From Nanobdellota archaeon (GTDB lineage Archaea > Nanobdellota > Nanobdellia > Pacearchaeales > GW2011-AR1), in assembly GCA_027858295.1 (NCBI GenBank), contig JAQICZ010000034.1, forward strand, positions 1 to 44,378: a DNA stretch of 44,378 nt, given 5' to 3'. The notes under the pieces were generated by a model. The model was not told the origin of the DNA. It made no database searches and saw only the letters and a list, made by a program, of their open reading frames with translations. This document shows, one piece after another, positions 1 through 9,820 of this stretch (its first letter is position 1; each line of letters opens with the position of its first letter). A program made the translations under genes and the position numbers.

Positions 1-286
1 ATCAATTTTAAAAAAATAATTTACACTATTTGCCTCTGCCAGCGGCGATAATTCAAAATTTATATGAGCGGAGCGAACAATTTTTTCAGGTTATGTAAGT
101 TATGTTGAGATTTAGAAATAATTGTATTTTTGGTCAAAATTGGGAGAAGAAGCATATATTTAGATAGCTTCGGGCAGGTTAAATTATCCGCTCCGCTGGG
201 AACATGAAATATATATGATATATAGAATTTTAGGACATATAAATATTTTTTATAGGTCTACTGTTAACGGCTCGCTGTTTGCAATT

Positions 287-727
287 TTACTTAACTATTA
301 TTGAGCCTTTCATATAGGGGTGTGGCTTACAATAGTAGTCATATGTTCCCCGAGTATTGAATGTGTGGATGTATTTTTCTCCTTTTCCTAGAAGTCTTGA
401 GTTTAGTTCTGAACCTTCTTCTGAAGTTATTGTATGGGCTATTGTATCTCTATTTTCCCAGGATACTGTGTCACCTACATTTATTTCTAAATCTACTGGG
501 GAGTATGCGAAGTTGATTATTTTTATTTCATAGTCGGAAGTTATTTCTTTTGGTTTTGCTAGTTCTCCTGGGGAATCTATAGGGATTTCTGTTGCTGGAA
601 CTGGAAGTTCTCCAGTAGGAGTTATTGGCTCTGATATTACATTTCCTGTTTGGAAACCGTTGAATATTACACCAACGGCTACAAGAAGTATTAGCATTCC
701 AAATGCGAACCAGACTTCTTTTCTCAT
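287..727 (-). CDS. Secreted cupredoxin (plastocyanin/azurin-like) domain protein
   Basis: N-terminal TM/signal segment, then INFAYSPVDLEINVGDTVSWENRDTIAHTITSEEG...GTYDYYCKPHPYMKGSIIVK with the typical His...Cys-x2-His-x4-Met copper ligand pattern. Confidence 0.9.
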   Translation of the reverse strand: MRKEVWFAFGMLILLVAVGVIFNGFQTGNVISEPITPTGELPVPATEIPIDSPGELAKPKEITSDYEIKIINFAYSPVDLEINVGDTVSWENRDTIAHTITSEEGSELNSRLLGKGEKYIHTFNTRGTYDYYCKPHPYMKGSIIVK

Positions 728-1115
728 GTTATTCTTAGGGTGGCGTTATTTATAGGAGATTGGGCGAATAAATTCGTTGGAGCGAAAAGAGACGGAGGGT
801 GGGAAGAAAGTAAGGCAGATTAATATGCTAAATTTATTAGGATCAATTGAGTTTTTATAAGAACGGAGGGCCGATTGATATGGGGCCGTTGAGTTAATGT
901 TACCCTTCGGATATGAGTAAGGTTCGCGATGACGGAGTTTAAAGACATAGTGATATCTGCATTGCGGTTTGTCCCGTAGGGATGACCCGATGGGGAAAGC
1001 TGGGCCTCGGTTTGATATGTCTAGTTTGTTTAGGGCAAATTAAGATAGTCACTCCGCTGGGGCCTAAACTGTTGGAGGTTAGCAGAGCAGTAAAACATAG
1101 CAATATTTGTCCTGC

Positions 1116-1190
1116 GGTTGACAGTTGACGGTGGACGGTGGACAGTTGACGGTGGACAGTTGACAGTTGACGGTTAACGGTCTGCGGTTT
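1116..1190. repeat. Tandem heptamer array (GGTTGAC/AGTTGAC/GGTGGAC)
   Basis: About ten consecutive 7-nt units: GGTTGAC AGTTGAC GGTGGAC GGTGGAC AGTTGAC GGTGGAC AGTTGAC AGTTGAC GGTTAAC GGTCTGC GGTT. Confidence 0.95.
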
Positions 1191-1239
1191 CTCAATTAAT
1201 ATTATAAATTGTAATTGTTTTATCTGATTAGGTGATTAT

Positions 1240-2025
1240 ATGGATTTGAAGAGAGATGTTAATGCGGCTCGTGTGGCTTTTAGGAAAGGTGATAAGGAAG
1301 CTTCTATTGTTGCACATTCAGGCCATAGGGAGGTTCATGATACGGGATTTGGTAAGTATTTGAAGAGTTGGGTTTATGGTGGGCTTGATGGTATTATTAC
1401 CACATTTGCTGTTGTTGCTGGAGTCGCAGGAGCTGCTCTTGGTGTAAATGTTATATTGATTCTTGGCTTTGCTAATTTGATTGCTGATGGAATTTCTATG
1501 GCGATTGGCGACTACTTGTCTACTAAATCTGAGAATGAATATTATGATTTGGAAAGGTCTCGTGAGAAATGGGAAGTTGATTCTCATCCAAAAGGTGAAG
1601 AGGCCGAGATGCTTGAGGTTTATCAGAAGAAGGGGCTGAATAAAAAGGATTCAAAGATTCTTGTGAATGTTTTGAAGAGGAATAAGAAGTTTTGGATTGA
1701 TACTATGATGCATGATGAGCTGGGGCTTGTAAAAGAAGATGAAAATCCAGTAAAGCATGCAGTTGTTACCTTTGGGTCATTTCTTGTTTTTGGGTTTATT
1801 CCTTTAGCACTTTTTGTTTTTGGGTTAATCTTTAAGTGGGATGTTGCTAATGGGTTTCTATGGACGTCTGTGCTCGCAGGAATTTCTATGTTTGGACTTG
1901 GAGCTGCAAAAACCAAGATAACTGGTAAGAAGTGGGCTAGGAGTGGATTTGAGACTCTATTGATTGGTGGAGTTGCTGCCGGAGCTGCTTATTTTGTTGG
2001 TGATATATTGGCTAAGATTGTTTAA
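1240..2025 (+). CDS. VIT1/CCC1 family metal (Fe/Mn) transporter
   Basis: GGLDGIITTFAVVAGVAGAALGVNVILILGFANLIADGISMAIGDYLSTKSE plus C-terminal TM helices, typical VIT1/CCC1 signature. Confidence 0.9.
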   Translation: MDLKRDVNAARVAFRKGDKEASIVAHSGHREVHDTGFGKYLKSWVYGGLDGIITTFAVVAGVAGAALGVNVILILGFANLIADGISMAIGDYLSTKSENEYYDLERSREKWEVDSHPKGEEAEMLEVYQKKGLNKKDSKILVNVLKRNKKFWIDTMMHDELGLVKEDENPVKHAVVTFGSFLVFGFIPLALFVFGLIFKWDVANGFLWTSVLAGISMFGLGAAKTKITGKKWARSGFETLLIGGVAAGAAYFVGDILAKIV

Positions 2026-2089
2026 TGTTACTTTTTACGAGTAGTGACAAAAAGAAAGGTTTTATAAGGTCTTTTTTGCTTAGTTTTGT

Positions 2090-2524
2090 ATGAAAGATTT
2101 AACAGATTTTATGGAAGTAGGGATGGGACAATTTAGGAAAGCAGATTCTAACACTAGTCAATATACAACATATTTGAAGCCATGTATTGGTGTTGGTTTT
2201 TTTGACACCTTAAGTAAAGAAAGTTATATGCTTCACTATCCAGACCTAATGTTTTATGATATTGATAAAGATGTCAAAACAATAACTGATGATTTCTCAG
2301 ATAAATCAAAGATAGAAGTTTATGCAACTGGTGGATCTATTAATTTCAAAGATGATAAAGGATATAATGGATCAGTTCTTAAAGATAGAGCAGACATTGA
2401 AAAAGTTCTAAAAGACAACTTTCCTGAAGGTAATGTTCAAATTGATTGGGGCAATTTAAATGGAGAGACTGAATTGTATCTCAATAAGCCAGAGGGGAAG
2501 TTTGAAGCGAAAAAGATAGTTTAA
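2090..2524 (+). CDS. Hypothetical protein, possibly CheD-like
   Basis: ORF with coding-like composition; LKPCIGVGFFDTLSKESYMLHYP...YATGGS resembles the CheD Cys/His/GG pattern only weakly. Confidence 0.5.
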   Translation: MKDLTDFMEVGMGQFRKADSNTSQYTTYLKPCIGVGFFDTLSKESYMLHYPDLMFYDIDKDVKTITDDFSDKSKIEVYATGGSINFKDDKGYNGSVLKDRADIEKVLKDNFPEGNVQIDWGNLNGETELYLNKPEGKFEAKKIV

Positions 2525-2686
2525 ACTTCTAACTATTTTTTCTTACAATTTCACAATTAGACTTTAACATATTTTATATTTAATTTAATAATTGAGAGAC
2601 TTAATATTGTATTTTTATCTATTGTCACCTTTTAATAGTAGTTACAAATTATCAGGTTTTATAAACCAAATTTTACTTACTATATT

Positions 2687-3195
2687 ATGAAGATAAAGAA
2701 AGAAAACACAGCATTAATCATCGTTGACAGGCAAGAGGACTTTGCTGAAGAACAGTTTCACAAGTCAGATGTTGAGACAATTATGAATTCATATCATCAA
2801 CTTTTGGGTGATAGACAGATGGATGTATATAATTTCTCTAGTGGAGCTTTTGGAAAAACTCTGCCTGAGCTTAACAAATATTTGAAAAGTGTTGAGAATG
2901 TAAGCTATATGAAAAAGAAACCAACTATGGATAGTTGTTTTACTAATCGCAATCTTCTTGAGAGTCTAGTAGAGAGGGGTACGGATAATTTAATTGTTAC
3001 TGGAATAAGTGGCCATATTGTGTTAAATCAACTGCACAAATGGGTCAGATGAAGGGGTTTAATATTCATTCATCACTTGACATGGTTGCTGTTCAAAAGG
3101 GCAGAGAAAAAGAAATGGAAAAGTTCAACGAATGGCTCTATGAACATGGTGAGTTATATGATTCTGTTGATGACCTGATTGATAATATTGAATAA
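2687..3195 (+). pseudogene. Isochorismatase-like cysteine hydrolase, interrupted by a -1 frameshift
   Basis: Frame 1 encodes MKIKKENTALIIVDRQEDF...NLIVTGISGHI; shifting -1 at about 3019 restores CVKSTAQMGQMKGFNIHSSLDMVAVQKGREKEMEKFNEWLYEHGELYDSVDDLIDNIE ending at 3195. Confidence 0.75.
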
Positions 3196-3390
3196 TATTT
3201 AATTAAAATTAATATGATAATCTGAAAATAATTTTGACTAATTTAAAAGCTTAATAAATTAAAACACTGAAAAATCAAACAAACAAAAGGCAAAAAAACA
3301 CCTTCGCTATCACTCAGGATTAAGGCCATTAAATTATCGCCTCTGGCAGGAACAAATATTGTATTATCAATAGAGTCAAATTTTTACTAA

Positions 3391-3437
3391 AAGTCTCGCT
3401 GACCACACCCTTAAGGGTGTGGCTTGACGCGGGACTT
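3391..3437. repeat. Long hairpin with a perfect 20-nt palindrome CCACACCCTTAAGGGTGTGG, IS200/IS605-end-like
   Basis: Inner stem 3403-3422; outer stem AAGTCTCGC (3391-3399) / GCGGGACTT (3429-3437) with one G-T pair. Confidence 0.75.
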
Positions 3438-3584
3438 TCTTAACGCAAAAATCATCCACTCCCTCTATTTGCGGAAACGGTCGCCCTCTATACCCATTCG
3501 CTTGGGAATATGAGGAATTACCATTCGCATCCTGAATATGGGAAAATAAAATACCCGTAGTTGATTATATTTTATTTAGGGTGC

Positions 3585-3634
3585 CAAAATTCAGGGCAGA
3601 TAAAAACCCTTGGAAAAGTTTTTATTGAATTTTG
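3585..3634. repeat. Covarying hairpin element, copy 1
   Basis: CAAAATTC / GAATTTTG outer stem, AGGGCAG bulge, ATAAAAAC / GTTTTTAT inner stem, loop CCTTGGAAAA. Confidence 0.75.
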
Positions 3635-3664
3635 TATGGGTGCCATAAAACCGAAGGAAGGCAT

Positions 3665-3685
3665 CCACACCCTAAAGGGATGTGG
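3665..3685. repeat. Hairpin CCACACCCT..AGGGaTGTGG related to the palindrome at 3403-3422
   Basis: 9-bp stem with a single bulged A. Confidence 0.65.
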
Positions 3686-3917
3686 CTTCGATTTGAAGAC
3701 ATGTCAAATAAGTAATCATTGCTAGTTATAATAATATTTTTATTATAAATACACTCCCCATATGCCCTTAGATTAATCCAGTTGTCTTTTATCAATTATG
3801 GCGAAAGCTAATTTATTTTTGTTAATGAATTCCAAATATTTTCAAATTATAAACTTTCTTCTTGATAATCATATTTTTTGGTAAGAATTGGGGAAAGAAG
3901 CTAACAGATTACTATAT

Positions 3918-5285
3918 TCAATCTAAATTTCTAACTATTTTTTCTTGAATTTCTTTTCGATAGCAATCTTCACAAACTTTTACGCCTGTTTTTCTACTTC
4001 GTCTAAAGTCTGAGCCGATTTTTAGGGAAGCGCATCTTTCGCATTTTGTTAAGCAGGTATTACAATAATGTCTTCTTGATAATTTGTCTTGAGTCGTATG
4101 GGATTTACACATTAACTTTCCGCAGCCAATGCATCTTACTTTACAACTATCACAGATTAAGGCATCACAAAGTTCACAATGGATTTTTAGACATTTTTTA
4201 CAATGCTCTTTCCCACAGGATTTACAGGCAACCATACATTTTCTACAGGCGAGATGGCCGTTTGAACAAAAGTAAATTTCTCTAACATCCTCGTGGCAAA
4301 TGGAACAGGGAATTTTTTGCAATGATTTAGTTAAGGGGTCATAAGCTACTTCGAAGTTTGTTTTCATGTGCTCGTTTTTTACATAAAAGTCATAAGTATA
4401 AATTGGATGATAAATTAAAGTTGTATTGAATAATTTATTATTTACGTTCAGGCCGTGCTTTGTTTTTTCTATTAGAATGCTTCTTTCTTTATCATTTAAT
4501 CTTTCTTCGGGATTCAATTTTTCTTTTATACTATCTATTACTTTTGCTTGTCTACTTATTTTTACTTGATCGCCTTCTCTTACGGTTTCTTCGAATCTTT
4601 CTTTTGCTTTTTCTAATAGATATTTTAATTCTCTTTCTTCTGTTTCAAAATGAGCTTCAACTCTTCTTATTTCTAATTCTAGAGCTGTGTTTAATTTGTT
4701 TGCAACTTCTCTTGTTTTATTATCTAGTTGCACTTTCAAATCTTCTTTTGCAACGAAATAAGATTCTTTCATATCTGGAATATCAATTTCTGATTTTGAG
4801 CCTTCTGATACTGGGTAATCATTTAGGTCTCCATTTATTCTCTTGTTATCATGAATATAGACCTCGTTAATTAGCTTTTCTCTTTCGTTCAGATATTGGA
4901 AAGATGTATGAAAGGTGTATCTGAAGAAGATGTTATTTCTTTTTTTTTGTGAGAGTTTAACTATTGTTGAATTCTTTAAGTCTATCCTTTTTTTTACTTC
5001 TGATTCTGGATCACATTTGAAGTCTATTTTTAGAAGAGTTGTTTCTCCTGAACCTTCTAGGTAACTTGAGATTGCTTTTAATGTGTAAGAGCCTTTTTCT
5101 AAGAATTCGACTTCGTCTGTTGCTAAGGACTCATCTACTGTGAATTTGTATGGCGACTTTTTCCCAAAGAATTTTTCGAATTTTTCTGGTATGTTTGAGG
5201 CTGTTAGAATTTCGTTTCTCATTGAGAGAGTTGCTCCTAGATTTTTAAAGAATTTCCAAACAAATTTTAGTAATGCATCATCCAT
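3918..5285 (-). CDS. Coiled-coil protein with C-terminal multi-CxxC zinc-binding (Zn-ribbon/treble-clef-like) repeats
   Basis: CSICHEDVREIYFCSNGHLACRKCMVACKSCGKEHCKKCLKIHCELCDALICDSCKVRCIGCGKLMCKSH...YCNTCLTKCERC; charged central helix region. Confidence 0.8.
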   Translation of the reverse strand: MDDALLKFVWKFFKNLGATLSMRNEILTASNIPEKFEKFFGKKSPYKFTVDESLATDEVEFLEKGSYTLKAISSYLEGSGETTLLKIDFKCDPESEVKKRIDLKNSTIVKLSQKKRNNIFFRYTFHTSFQYLNEREKLINEVYIHDNKRINGDLNDYPVSEGSKSEIDIPDMKESYFVAKEDLKVQLDNKTREVANKLNTALELEIRRVEAHFETEERELKYLLEKAKERFEETVREGDQVKISRQAKVIDSIKEKLNPEERLNDKERSILIEKTKHGLNVNNKLFNTTLIYHPIYTYDFYVKNEHMKTNFEVAYDPLTKSLQKIPCSICHEDVREIYFCSNGHLACRKCMVACKSCGKEHCKKCLKIHCELCDALICDSCKVRCIGCGKLMCKSHTTQDKLSRRHYCNTCLTKCERCASLKIGSDFRRSRKTGVKVCEDCYRKEIQEKIVRNLD

Positions 5286-5354
5286 AGAGGTGGGAAGGTC
5301 GAGAGGTTTTTAAGGATTATTGGGGTTGTTATTCACTTGGGAGTATAAGAAAGC

Positions 5355-5402
5355 AAATCCTCGGGCAGTTAAGTTGATTGGAAAACAACTTAAGGAGGAT
5401 TT
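5355..5402. repeat. Covarying hairpin element, copy 3
   Basis: AAATCCTC / GAGGATTT outer stem, GGGCAG bulge, TTAAGTTG / CAACTTAA inner stem, loop ATTGGAAAA. Confidence 0.75.
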
Positions 5403-5722
5403 ACTTAAAGGATTATTGGCTTATTGTGAGGAAAAATTCGGAGATTGAGAAGGCAGTTTCGCCGTTTCACAAGTACATCTAATAACATAAAAGTACTCCG
5501 TGACTTTTATTCCTCTAGAAAATCTAGAGATAGAAGGCATCACGGATTTTTTGGATTGAAGAGATTGGGTCAGGGGTGGGGTACCAATGACATGACCCGA
5601 TAGGGAAAGCTGGGCCTCAGATTAATTATGAGAGAACAGGAGACAAATTGATATATTGAATTTGCCTAGGGCCAATTGAAATAGTCGCTCCGTATAACCA
5701 TTCGCTTTTTAATATAGCGTGC

Positions 5723-5773
5723 CAAAATTTCAGGCCGGTAAAATCGATTGGAAAACGATTTAACGAAATTTTG
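5723..5773. repeat. Covarying hairpin element, copy 2
   Basis: CAAAATTTC / GAAATTTTG outer stem, AGGCCGG bulge, AAATCG / CGATTT inner stem, loop ATTGGAAAA. Confidence 0.75.
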
Positions 5774-6110
5774 TATCTGGGGGCATAACCTGTTTGAGAT
5801 TGATAGTTGTTCAAAGACATTGAATTGCTTAATTGATGTTGAGTTGAGCTATTTATGCCTGCTAACGCAGTGGATAATGTTTTTACTCTCCAAATTCTTT
5901 GGAGCTAAGTAGAATTATGGTTTAACATATTATGTCTTAATTGCTGAGTTTGCTCAGGTGTTTTAAAGATTGCTAAACTATTCATTCAGTAATTAGAGTA
6001 ATTGAGTTAATACGAAGGCATACTTGATTTGTGATTACAGAGAAGGTTAGGGTAAGAATTAATTAACAAACCACGATAATCCTTAAATAGATTAAATTAA
6101 TATTTGACTT

Positions 6111-6506
6111 ATGAAAGAACCTAAAGATGCTTTTGTTAAATATATTGTCCCTAACAAGCATGCGGAAGAAGACACTCTTAAGAGATTGCAATTTTATACC
6201 TTCTTTCCAAAAGAACCAAATAATTTTTATTTTGGCCTCAGTTTTAGAGAGTTTACTTCAAAAGGAAAAATCACAAAATGGGAAAAAGAGGGCAAACTGA
6301 TAAAGCTTACAGAATCAGTAAAAATAGAAAACAAAGAACTTTGGTTTGATTCAAAAGGCAATGTTATATGTGCTGATGGTGTAAACCCTATTCAAGACAA
6401 GCAAAAACGAAATTTAGGAAGATACAAACAACTCTCGAAAGCATATCAATTAGCTCAACAAATCGACTTGTCCAATATTCCAAATTATCATATTATTCCA
6501 TCCTAA
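6111..6506 (+). CDS. Hypothetical protein
   Basis: Uninterrupted 131-aa ORF preceded by an AT-rich promoter-like region; no family recognised. Confidence 0.55.
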   Translation: MKEPKDAFVKYIVPNKHAEEDTLKRLQFYTFFPKEPNNFYFGLSFREFTSKGKITKWEKEGKLIKLTESVKIENKELWFDSKGNVICADGVNPIQDKQKRNLGRYKQLSKAYQLAQQIDLSNIPNYHIIPS

Positions 6507-6547
6507 TTTTAGATCAATATTCTCTTTTTTAATAAAGAAAATATAAA

Positions 6548-8371
6548 TTATTCTTCATTTATCTTCTCATCCAATTCTTTTAGAAGATCTTCTTCATCTA
6601 GGAGTTCTGAAGAGGCTGATTTTGCTTCGTCGTATTCTTCCATTCCTGCGAGTATCGTCGTTTCTATCTCTTTTATGCTTTTTGCGAATTTTTCTAGATT
6701 ATTTTTTGAGTCAATGAAAGAATTAAGTATTCTTTCTTCGATTTTATTTGAGCCGCCTTTGCCTTCTGAGTCTAGGCCTAGGTTGAAAAGGATTATTGGG
6801 AGTTCTCCGACTACTAAGCCGACACAACACATTTTGTTTATGATTAAATCTACTATGTGTTCTTCCATTGTTCCTTTTGTCGCTAGGGAATATATTTGCA
6901 TATCTTTCTTTTGACCGATTCTGTCTAGCCTACCAATTCTCTGTTCTACACTCATTGGATTCCATGGCAAGTCATAATTAATTAGAACTGAACAAAATTG
7001 CAGGTTAAGGCCTTCTGCTCCTGCATCTGTACAGATAAGCACTTGTGACTTGTATTTGAATTCTCTTATTTTTTCTGCTTTTTCTTCTCTTGTTAGTCCG
7101 CCCATGAACCCTGTAACTTTTATCTTGTAAGGTTCTAATCTTTCTTTAATATATTCTAAGGTAGAGGGATGCTTTGTATAAATTAATATTTTTTCTTTTG
7201 GATTTTCTGCTAGTGTTTCATTAATTATTTCAAGCATCTTTTCCATTTTTGAATCTACCTTTAGGTCTCTATAATCTGAAAGAATTTCTCTTGCGAAGCG
7301 CCTTGTCTCTTCGTGATATTTTTCGTTGGCTGCCATTTTTGCTAAGGATTCCATTGCTGATTTTGAGGAGGAGGTGACTTTTGGTAGAATTGCAAAAAGT
7401 ATTAATCTTGGATTTATTTGTCCTCCATCGACATAAAAATATTGTTCTTTTAGGAGTTCTTGAATCTTGTCATATATTTTTGCCTCTTGCTCTGTTTGCT
7501 CAACAGAAATTATTCTTGGCATTCTTTTCTTATATTCAATGCCTGTTTCTGAACGCTTTCTTCTTACCATTACTTGATCTAACTTTGCTTTCAACTGTTT
7601 TGGATTTAGAGGATGTCTTTTATTTCCTTGATTTAGGAATTGCTTTCTAAATTCTTTTACTGTTCCAAGGTGTCCTTTTTTTAGAAGGTTTAGTAAATTA
7701 TATAATTCGAGTAAATCATTTTGAAAAGGTGTTGCCGTTAGAAGTAGAAATCTTTTCTTTTGCAACTGATCTACAAATTTCCAACGAATTGTATTTGATT
7801 CTTTTAGTTTGTGAGCTTCATCAACCATTAGTAAATCCCAAGGAATTTGGTGCGCTTTTTTGTGCCTGAACTCTCCGGTTTTTCTGTCAAACATTTTTAC
7901 TCTATCAAGAGAAGCAATTGCGAAGGTTGCGTTTGCCCAGTCTGATTCCTTTTCTATGATTTTGAAATCTAGTTCGAATTTTTCTCTTAACTCGGCCACC
8001 CATTGATTTACTAAAGAAGGTGGAGTTAAAATCAAAATTCTTTTTGCAAAACCTCTTACGATGCATTCTTTTACAACTAAGGCGGAAGTTATTGTTTTTC
8101 CCAAACCTACTTCATCTGCTAGAAGTGCTGAGCCATTTAAGTCTCTTAGAATTCTTAGGGCTCCATCTATTTGATATGGCAATTTGTAGGCTAGGTTTTT
8201 TTCAATTAATGCATAGCCTAATAATTCATTTATTTCTGTATCATTAGAAATTTCTTCTGCTTCTACTTTTAGATTTAGCAAAGTTGATGACTCAAATTCT
8301 TTTTTTTCTAGTTTTTCAAAAAAGGATAAGTCTTCGTTTGAAAAAGATTCGTTTATTGTTACATCTACCAT
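6548..8371 (-). CDS. SNF2/HepA-like DEAD/H helicase
   Basis: LADEVGLGKTITSALV (Walker A), DLLMVDEAHKLK (DEAH), LLLTATPFQND, LICTDAGAEGLNLQFCSVLINYDLPWNPMSVEQRIGRLDRIGQ. Confidence 0.95.
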   Translation of the reverse strand: MVDVTINESFSNEDLSFFEKLEKKEFESSTLLNLKVEAEEISNDTEINELLGYALIEKNLAYKLPYQIDGALRILRDLNGSALLADEVGLGKTITSALVVKECIVRGFAKRILILTPPSLVNQWVAELREKFELDFKIIEKESDWANATFAIASLDRVKMFDRKTGEFRHKKAHQIPWDLLMVDEAHKLKESNTIRWKFVDQLQKKRFLLLTATPFQNDLLELYNLLNLLKKGHLGTVKEFRKQFLNQGNKRHPLNPKQLKAKLDQVMVRRKRSETGIEYKKRMPRIISVEQTEQEAKIYDKIQELLKEQYFYVDGGQINPRLILFAILPKVTSSSKSAMESLAKMAANEKYHEETRRFAREILSDYRDLKVDSKMEKMLEIINETLAENPKEKILIYTKHPSTLEYIKERLEPYKIKVTGFMGGLTREEKAEKIREFKYKSQVLICTDAGAEGLNLQFCSVLINYDLPWNPMSVEQRIGRLDRIGQKKDMQIYSLATKGTMEEHIVDLIINKMCCVGLVVGELPIILFNLGLDSEGKGGSNKIEERILNSFIDSKNNLEKFAKSIKEIETTILAGMEEYDEAKSASSELLDEEDLLKELDEKINEE

Positions 8372-8797
8372 CTTACACCTCGTATGTGAATTTGAAATTT
8401 TGATAAGTTTTTAAGTTTTTATGCATACCATTTGTGTCCTGTGTATAAACAGAAGTATAAAAGGCAGATTGATATGTATAGCTAGCTTAAGGTGGAAAAC
8501 AGGGGCATTCAATTAACGTTACCCTTCAGGCGAGGGAATTGCTCGTAAAAGCAGAGTAGTTTGAGTCATATATCTGGAACAGTTGGGATTCAGTTTCGCC
8601 AAGTATTGATTCCTATAATCTGGGGAGTTATCGATCTAAACATTATTTGATTTTTTGGAAAGGGTAAATTAATATTCAGTCAGTTGAGTTAATGTAAAGG
8701 CATACTTAGATAGAGATTGACAGAGTAGTTTGAAGACATAGATGTATTTGTCTAATGTCGAATATCAGATGTTTGCGGAAAGTCTTATAATAAATAA

Positions 8798-9721
8798 ATG
8801 ACATCTATTGTTATGAAATGGGGTAATACTATACTGATTTTTTTGAATATTTTGATGCTCTTAGTTATGAGCTTGTATTTTTTTATGCCACAAGGCGATA
8901 TCTCTTTTCTTCAGCAGGAGAAGAGTCCGGAGTTTAATCTTGGTAATAATTCTGTGGAGATGCAATTTTATGAGAACATGAGGTTCCCTGAGAAAACTAT
9001 ATCTTATGCTATTAATGATGATTGCAATTTGAGAAAGAGACAAGATATGACAATTGCCTTTGAGACTTTGGCAAATCTTACTGTTCTTGATTTCTATCAG
9101 GTACCAGGCAATGAGCAAATTACTGTTGCTTGTCAAGAGAAGAGTGTTGTGGAGGAAGGAATGTTTATTGCTGGAGAAGGTGGGCCAACTGATATTACTG
9201 ATGGGACAAGGTTTAAGGTTATTTTGAACGGAAACATACTTCTAATCAAAGATTCTGACTGTGAACGACCGAATGTTGCAATTCATGAATTATTGCATGT
9301 GCTTGGCTTTAATCACTCTGAGAATGAGAATAATATTCTTTATCCTGTGAGTAGATGCAAACAGACTATTGGAGATGAAATTCTTAAGAGGATTGCTGAT
9401 TTATATTCGACCCCTACTCTTCCTGATTTGAGTTTGAATAATGTATCTACTTCTAGTGAAGGCCGTAAGCTGAATGTTAATTTGTCTATTAGAAATGAAG
9501 GATTAAAGAAATCTTCTGAGAGTCAAATTCAAATTTATGCTGATGATAAGATGATTAAAGAAATTAAGGTTGATGAAATTGAAATTGGGAATGGTATAAG
9601 GATAGAACTACAAAACTTGTGGCTATCTAAAATAACAATAAAACAATTAAGGATAGTCATCAATTCTACAGATTCGGAACTTTCAGATACTAATAATCAA
9701 GTTCTTTTTATTGTAGAGTAA
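8798..9721 (+). CDS. Membrane-anchored or secreted metzincin (matrixin-like) metalloprotease with C-terminal CARDB-like domain
   Basis: N-terminal TM segment; HELLHVLGFNHS = HExxHxxGxxH zinc motif; C-terminal LPDLSLNNVSTSSEGRKLNVNLSIRNEG CARDB-like. Confidence 0.85.
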   Translation: MTSIVMKWGNTILIFLNILMLLVMSLYFFMPQGDISFLQQEKSPEFNLGNNSVEMQFYENMRFPEKTISYAINDDCNLRKRQDMTIAFETLANLTVLDFYQVPGNEQITVACQEKSVVEEGMFIAGEGGPTDITDGTRFKVILNGNILLIKDSDCERPNVAIHELLHVLGFNHSENENNILYPVSRCKQTIGDEILKRIADLYSTPTLPDLSLNNVSTSSEGRKLNVNLSIRNEGLKKSSESQIQIYADDKMIKEIKVDEIEIGNGIRIELQNLWLSKITIKQLRIVINSTDSELSDTNNQVLFIVE

Positions 9722-9733
9722 TTCTCTTTTGTA

Positions 9734-9820
9734 TTAATCAAGGTCTAGCTCATCGATATTATGATCAATATCGTCTGAACTAAACTTTGGGATTTTTTCT
9801 TCGTATTCCTCTTTGTACAT
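9734..9820 (-). CDS. Possible 28-aa acidic small protein
   Basis: MYKEEYEEKIPKFSSDDIDHNIDELDLD* on the minus strand, preceded by purine-rich GAGAGGGAGATAAAAATG; absent from the supplied ORF track because of length. Confidence 0.4.
   Translation of the reverse strand: MYKEEYEEKIPKFSSDDIDHNIDELDLD

Noticed and set aside
4046-4870. Plus-strand ORFs of 79 and 136 aa, Leu/Phe-rich
   Set aside because: Antisense to the zinc-protein gene; composition is the mirror of Lys/Glu-rich coding, not real membrane proteins.
5626-5820. 64-aa minus-strand ORF
   Set aside because: Covers the dispersed repeat and covarying hairpin; no coding character.
6675-8247. Plus-strand ORFs opposite the SNF2 gene
   Set aside because: Shadow ORFs of a well-supported helicase.
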